From Haemaphysalis longicornis (Eukaryota > Arthropoda > Arachnida > Ixodida > Ixodidae), in the NCBI GenBank assembly GCA_013339765.2, contig CM023450.1, positions 102,178,244-102,242,243 on the forward strand: a stretch of 64,000 nucleotides of DNA, in the 5' to 3' direction. Under the pieces are notes generated by a model. It was not told the DNA's origin, did not search any database, and worked only from the letters and a program-made list of their open reading frames with translations. Shown piece after piece: positions 59,115 through 64,000 of this stretch; within the stretch, counting starts at the first letter, position 1, and the number at the start of each line of letters is the position of its first letter. The position numbers and the translations under genes were made by a program.

Positions 59115-61195
59115 GTACTTTCGCAGCGTCGGCGTGAAACTCACATGCGCCAAGTTTGATGGAGCAATAGTAAATGGAAGGACTGGCTCTTTCGCAGCGT
59201 GAGTGTGACGTAGCGCAGCCTGCCGGAAGTGCGCACGCGCCCAGAGTGAGGGAGAAAGGAGAGAGGGAACGTTGCGTACGAAGAACGAAGCCGCGAACAA
59301 CGCCGGGAGTCCGCCCGCCACCGCCGTGCCGCAAACACTGCGGGAAATCGGACCCGCTACGCTGAACGCAAGCGTCACCGTCACCATAGCCAGCGTCACA
59401 CGGCAGTAGTATTAGTAGTAGTAGCACGAAACTTTAATGAGCCACGCACATTGATAGTAGTTTCGTTAAGCCCCATGTGCGGCATTGAAATAAATATTGT
59501 GATAAGCCTAACGTGTCCGCGTCTTCGCTGCTCGGCACAAAGTGGCGCGTAAAGTGACAGAATTGGGTAACAATGTTCAGGAACACTTCAATTTACCGCG
59601 TACTAAACAAAACACCGTCGGCGCGTTTACAGCGCCGCTGGTTAACCATGTCCACAGGGTACACGGCCGATTTTTTTTTTAGCGACTTTGCTTTTCTCCG
59701 ATTGGGCGTTTTCGATCCCCAGAGATGCTAAGCACAGCCGTACCTTAATCGCAGCCAGAAATAGCTACTACTATTCTATACTCCTCCTGAACACGCGCGC
59801 AAAATAGCCAGTGGTCACAAACTTACGGTTCACCCTAAACCTCTAGCGCTCGTGTAAATAATCACTGGACTCGTTTTCGTCACAGCTAAAACAAAACTTA
59901 CCTGTGCTCGTCGCTGCCCAATATTCTAATTTCCCCATTTGTCATCACTCTTCCCGAATCCACCGGGCGTTTACTCACGCCGCGTTGCTTTCCCGCAACC
60001 GTTATTGCAACAGAGTCAGCGCGACAAGTATAAAGTGTGCAGCGGAGAGCAAGCATAAAAAAACATCGCTCGCGACAGAGGCAAACAAAGCCCGAAATTA
60101 AAGTACTCTCCGCGCAGTCACGTGGTCCAAAGTCCACAAGCGGCGCCGCAGACCGCAACGTGTGAGCGCGCCATCTCCATATTCATAAGCGCTCACCCGA
60201 GGACCTTGCGTCGTCGGCTCATTACCGTAGCGAACACTCGCGTCGCACAGCGTTGTAAGCGGTTTCGTCGAACACGCGTCATCTGTCTCTGTTTTTCTTT
60301 CGTCGGTTAGCTGCTGTTTTTTTTTTGCTGCTTCCTCCCGATCAGGGCTTAAAGGTTGTCACCAAGCCAAAGCCCCCCTTATCTTCCTCCTCCGCCTTAT
60401 TTATTTTCTCTCTCACCCTCTTCATATCCGGTTGACGCTATCTCCTGTGCCCTCTTCTTTTTTTCCTCTTATTCCTTGCTCCGAGATGACTTTTGGTGTT
60501 CCGTTTGTTTGCCTTATCTTGTGCTCTTTTGGTCGCGTGCCCGGACCTTCTGCCTCTCCACTCCATCGACTTGTTTGTCCGACAAGGACGCTTAACACGA
60601 ATTAGGTGGCCCCGCGGATGCCGGATAAAAGCCGGGGCGCCTAGCACAGGTAAACGGAAATGAAACACAGATTGGAAGAAAAAAAGAAGGCTGGGTTGTT
60701 AGATAAACAAACAGGGTTATGGGTAACTACTTGGCACTGGCGAGGGGGAGCGTTTTCTTTTCAATTTGGCGGTTCGTACGTTGATAAAAAAAAGAGTAGA
60801 TACAATTAACGTGGCGGGAGCAAAAACGAGAACTGCTGAGTGTGGTGTTGTAGAAGGGCTTTCGTAGCAAAGAGGCACGCCTGCACGCTTGGCTGCAGGC
60901 TCGGAGTAGACACCAGCCATCCATATGGTTTTCTCTCTGTGGTTTGTCGTCACGTGCTCACTCTACAACGAAGCATAGCGCAATTTTTTCGCAGTCCTCG
61001 TTGGCTCTATTTTTGCATTACCGCTGAAGCGAAGAGTAGATGTACAAAAATTAAAAAAAAATGCTACCTTGCTTGCTACGTTCTCCCTTCTTTCCTCGCG
61101 GTGTGCTGTGGTAACGTTAGGCTCTGTCGCTTATAAAACCCTTCATAAAGGGTTCCTTGAAAGCCAGTTGTGAGGCCATCGTATTCTCTAGCTTG
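59115..61195. other. unassigned interval
   Basis: The first 300 bases are GC-rich and share the GCAAGCGTCACCGTC word with the start of the window. The remainder holds pyrimidine tracts and short frames. No gene recognised. Confidence 0.4.
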
Positions 61196-61198
61196 CTT

Positions 61199-62235
61199 TT
61201 ATAGGTCCTGGAAGGAATGGGCGCGTGGTGCCATAACAAATGAAGATGTTCCTTTAGGCGGTATCATGGCGTGATTGAATGTAGTATTAATATCGCCTTT
61301 GGCTGTAATAAGATGTTTAAATGTTAGGGTAGTGTTTTTTCCTCTAACAACGTCGGCTGTACTTTTATGGTACAGCAAAAGAAAGCCTTCGGGCTTGACA
61401 GTTGGCGATATCGAAAGAAGATGGGCATGCTTCGAGAGGGTATTAATAGCAGCTGCACGTGCCAACCACGAGAAAACTTTGAACGGGCCATTCATTACTG
61501 GGAGATAGTAAGATCAGCCGTAATGGTGGTTAGCACGTCCAGGAAGGGATCTTTGAGGGCTACAAAAGCCGTTTTGTCTTAGAGGCAAAGATGGTCCAGG
61601 TAATTATTTATCACCACTCCTGGCTATAAAACAACAGCTTTTGCTTCGATGAACGCGTTTTTCTTTGGTTCACCTATTGGGATTCCGTGGTTTCCAAAAT
61701 AGAGTTTCCGCGCTACCCAGGAACTTTTAATCGTGGGATCATTAGAAGTTGCCAGTTGGTGGCGGACGGGAAACATTAAGTGATTAAAATCAGCACATGG
61801 GGTGAAGGGTTTCTGAGGCGGCATGTGTGCTTTATCAGAAAGTGGGGCCCAGCTCTGTTTCGTAGCGTTATTGAACCGTAGGTTGATTTGCACCGCGAAT
61901 GTTTTGTAGATAACACGCGTGATCTATAAATAAGAGAGCCTCTTTAGTCATCTAGTGATGTTTAGTCGTTGGTTCACATCATTTGTCCGCTGAGCGTTTT
62001 TTCTTATAAATTAGTCCACATTAGGCCTAACAGAGGCACTCTTCCAAAACACTTCTATACAAAATCAGAACGCAAATATTGGTCGGGGAGCGGCAAGAGG
62101 AGTACTAGCTCACCCACTAGTCAACTAAAGGCAGTCTTGTTGAGTAATTTCAAAGTAGGTCTAAATTTTATAACACGAAGAGGAAGCTGATTGAGAAACT
62201 GCGCATTGTTAAGGTGCACCTAAAGTCCTCCTAAA
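61199..62235 (-). pseudogene. coding-like relic of unknown identity, minus strand
   Basis: Several minus-strand segments read like protein. They are QFLNQLPLRVIKFRPTLKLL (about 62200), a frame of 89 codons at 61893-61624 (with KPFTPCADFNHLMFPVRHQL and ARKLYFGNHGIPIGEP), and a 99-codon frame at 61495-61199 (with VFSWLARAAAINTLSKHAHL and VVRGKNTTLTFKHLI). The last one stays open upstream through SYYLPVMNGP. They lie in different frames and are separated by stops, as expected of a broken ORF. No family comes to mind, and plus-strand frames overlap (61275-61508), so chance is possible. Confidence 0.25.
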
Positions 62236-62512
62236 GCTTTGGCTACGTGGTTTTTTGGATACCCTGGCCCCACAAAAATTTTCTGTCTGTTTTTCCTTTT
62301 GCTTCCGAGGTCACAAACGTGGCGGTTCCTTCCTTGAGACATCTGGCAACCCTGCTATTCAAAATCACTGCTGGTATTATATCTAAGATCGACTTCGTTT
62401 GCGCCCTTCAGACACGAAAAAAACGCATCTAGCGTGTCTAGGAATCGTAGGCGTGGACGAGTTTGCGACGGACACGCCATTCTCCCTTATTTGTCCCAAT
62501 AGTACCAGTAAC

Positions 62513-62641
62513 ATGCACAATAGTTTTCAAGCGAAGCTTAATTTTCTGCTTCTCCTGGCATGTTCCGCCGCTGCTGCTGCTCTAGGAATCTCGCCGGAAG
62601 CGCTGGTCTTCGCACGTCTGGGTGACGGATACATTGCGTGA
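62513..62641 (+). CDS. short ORF with signal-peptide-like N terminus
   Basis: From ATG at 62513 the 42-residue product starts MHNSFQAK and continues with a hydrophobic core LNFLLLLACSAAAAALG, then ISPEALVFARLGDG. That is the layout of a secretory signal peptide followed by a mature start. A GTGAGG word overlaps the stop (62638) and GTAAGG lies a few bases later; both could be splice donors, so this might be a first exon. There is no homology evidence and no clear promoter. Chance remains a fair explanation. Confidence 0.2.
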   Translation: MHNSFQAKLNFLLLLACSAAAAALGISPEALVFARLGDGYIA

Positions 62642-62664
62642 GGCAAGTGTAAGGACGGACGTAG

Positions 62665-62862
62665 ACATCGCTTCGGCAAATCTTTAGATCACCCCGGCAG
62701 CAATGCAAGGCTCAATTTAAGGACTTTTTCACCCTGCGCTTGGTGCAGTACGCACCAGGGGCTGTCTTTCCTAGTTACGACTACAGCCACGACAAGACGA
62801 CGCCGTCGGTTTTTCCCGGAGACCTTAACATAAACCTTGGAAAACCGGAAACGAGTTGTTAG
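62665..62862 (+). CDS. possible terminal exon, open frame without start codon
   Basis: The frame is open from the stop at 62662 to the TAG at 62860-62862, 65 residues, including AQFKDFFTLRLVQYAPGAVF and SYDYSHDKTTPSVFPGDLN. The composition and third-position GC look coding. It contains CCCCGGCAG ending at 62700, a possible splice acceptor, just before CAATGC. It could be joined to the signal-peptide-like frame upstream, but the phase of the simplest splice does not give this frame. No family recognised. Confidence 0.2.
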   Translation, partial: TSLRQIFRSPRQQCKAQFKDFFTLRLVQYAPGAVFPSYDYSHDKTTPSVFPGDLNINLGKPETSC

Positions 62863-63301
62863 CCGCCGTCATAGATGATGTCAACAACGTGCGTCTTCTT
62901 AGCTGTCGCCTTTTCCCACTCATCACTGCCCACGTCAAGAACTGGTGGCGTGTTTGACCGCGTACTTGCAAGGAGGGTTGTGACCTTGAACGTTTCTCGC
63001 GACGTCTCGTATTCTTCGACGCACTCGCCATTGCACCGGTTTACGTTGATTATCATCTGTGAGTGGGATCCCCAAATTTTTTCATGACTAAACCGCCTCG
63101 TTTTGTACTATCTCCAGAGTCATTTATGTCCAACTGAACAATCACAATCTCTGCGTCGCTACCGTATCTTGAGGCGAAACCTTTAAAAAGAACAGTGTAC
63201 GGGAAGGTGCTGTCGACGCGCCCGCATTCGGCGGCAGCTATATACCGCGTGAAACGCGGCAGCCGCAGCCGGGCTCGCGGCTCTCGCTCGCATCCATTCA
63301 T
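62859..63301 (-). other. protein-like minus-strand frames, unassigned
   Basis: A 65-codon frame (63056-62859; contains RCNGECVEEYETSRETFKV) follows an 82-codon frame (63301-63053; contains FPYTVLFKGFASRYGSDAEI) in another phase. CCCACTCACAG immediately before the ATG at 63056 resembles a splice acceptor. On the plus strand the same bases give TCT-GTGAGTGG, a strong donor-like site after a 62-codon frame. The strand cannot be decided by eye and no family is recognised. Confidence 0.2.
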
Positions 63302-63404
63302 TATTCAGGCGGTTTACAATAATGTTCTCATAAGCGCTAACGAAGCGAGCACTCGCCGCATAAGTGCCTAATCTAGAGAGAACGAGACGGCAGCGCGGCC
63401 GCTG

Positions 63405-63440
63405 TATATATAGGAGCGGAGAAAACGAAACCGCGTTCTT
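63405..63440 (+). promoter_or_regulatory. TATA-box-like core promoter candidate
   Basis: TATATATA at 63405-63412 sits in GC-rich DNA (GCGGCCGC before, AGGAGCGG after). An ATG follows at 63467, opening a 98-codon frame that ends in a poly-T tract and has no domain. Distance and context would fit a start site near 63435. This is weak evidence; the same word can occur by chance. Confidence 0.2.
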
Positions 63441-63444
63441 CCCG

Positions 63445-64000
63445 CACTTTCTTTCCGTCGAGTGGAATGACGGCAGCTAAGACTACGCTGCGTTTCCATT
63501 GCGTTTATTTGGCCCTCTCCAAATTTCGTCTCAACGCGCAATGCGAAGCGAGCGAGAAGCTGACGAACCACGGGGAAGATTGTTTTGTCTTTTCTCCCAG
63601 TCCGCAGCTTGAATCCAAGCCGAATGGCCTCCGGATCTCCAAGTTTCGTTGTTTTCTCACCACCAGTCCTTCACATTCAATTTTCTGCGACCTCGTCACT
63701 TTTTTTTTTTTTTGCTATGAACGAGAGTCGATATCGTCTTGCTTGCTTTGCTTTCGTTTTTAGTTTTATTCCCTACACTTTTTTCTCATTTCTCTGTCCT
63801 GTAGTCACGGCTTTGGTTTCTTCCTTGGTTTTTGAAGGTAGAAATCAAGCGGCACGACGGCGGCCGCTATTAAAATAATAAAAGATAGAGAGATAAGGTA
63901 AGAAGAAAGGAAAGGCGAAAATTAGTAGCCCTGCCGCGTCTCAGGTCGCTGCAGCTGCAGCCTTCGCGAGCAGATGATGCTCGGCTGTTTCTAATCGCTG
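63445..64000. other. unassigned end of window
   Basis: Pyrimidine-rich, with a T-run at 63700-63712 and a purine-rich stretch at 63870-63925. No gene supported. Confidence 0.4.

Overview
This window looks like non-coding nuclear DNA from a chelicerate, most likely a hard tick (Ixodidae). The composition is mixed, microsatellites are dense and often long (TTTA, ACGC/AC, TA, CA, GAAA, GA, CATA), and several sequences resemble the tRNA-related SINE family known from ixodid ticks, whose body carries the words GTGGAGGGCTCCGG, CACCTGGGG and TTTAACGTGC and ends in a short AATC tail. Fragments of several non-LTR retrotransposons are also present. The genus cannot be decided by eye. I see no intact conserved host gene, no rRNA, no CRISPR array and nothing bacterial. 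The longest open frames (204 and 213 codons) match no family I know.

Layout. 1-11 kb: a 139-bp inverted-repeat element (631-769), a degenerate repeat cluster (1.03-2.2 kb), simple repeats, one copy of a coding-like dispersed repeat (5.76-5.95 kb, second copy at 19.55-19.73 kb) and a tRNA-like SINE head (10.1 kb). 11-24 kb: a SINE inserted in a LINE remnant with its target duplication visible (11.08-11.27 kb), a very large ACGC/AC microsatellite (12.0 kb), GC-rich and G-run DNA, and a second SINE with a perfect 15-bp target duplication (21.4-21.6 kb). 24-32 kb: four separate LINE 3' ends from different families. 32.8-34.8 kb: two DNA transposons side by side, one with TTAA target duplications and one pogo-like with TA duplications and a decayed helix-turn-helix. 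35-47 kb: mostly simple repeats and unassigned DNA. 47.8-48.75 kb: a composite inverted element inserted in a TA microsatellite and carrying a hammerhead-ribozyme-like core, followed by a mariner transposase fossil. 51.1-53.0 kb: a mariner-type MITE, a microsatellite, a hAT-type element with an exact 8-bp target duplication, and a 153-bp-arm foldback element. 56.6-58.2 kb: the longest LINE remnant, minus strand, with a mutated polymerase motif. 58.9-59.1 kb: another MITE. 61.2-63.1 kb: coding-like stretches that I could not assign.

The window therefore reads as a record of successive transposon insertions. The most interesting signals are the hammerhead-like core in the 48.0-kb element, the pogo-like element, the hAT element and the near-perfect 345-bp foldback. 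The possible coding locus at 62.5-63.1 kb is weaker. None of these is proven here.
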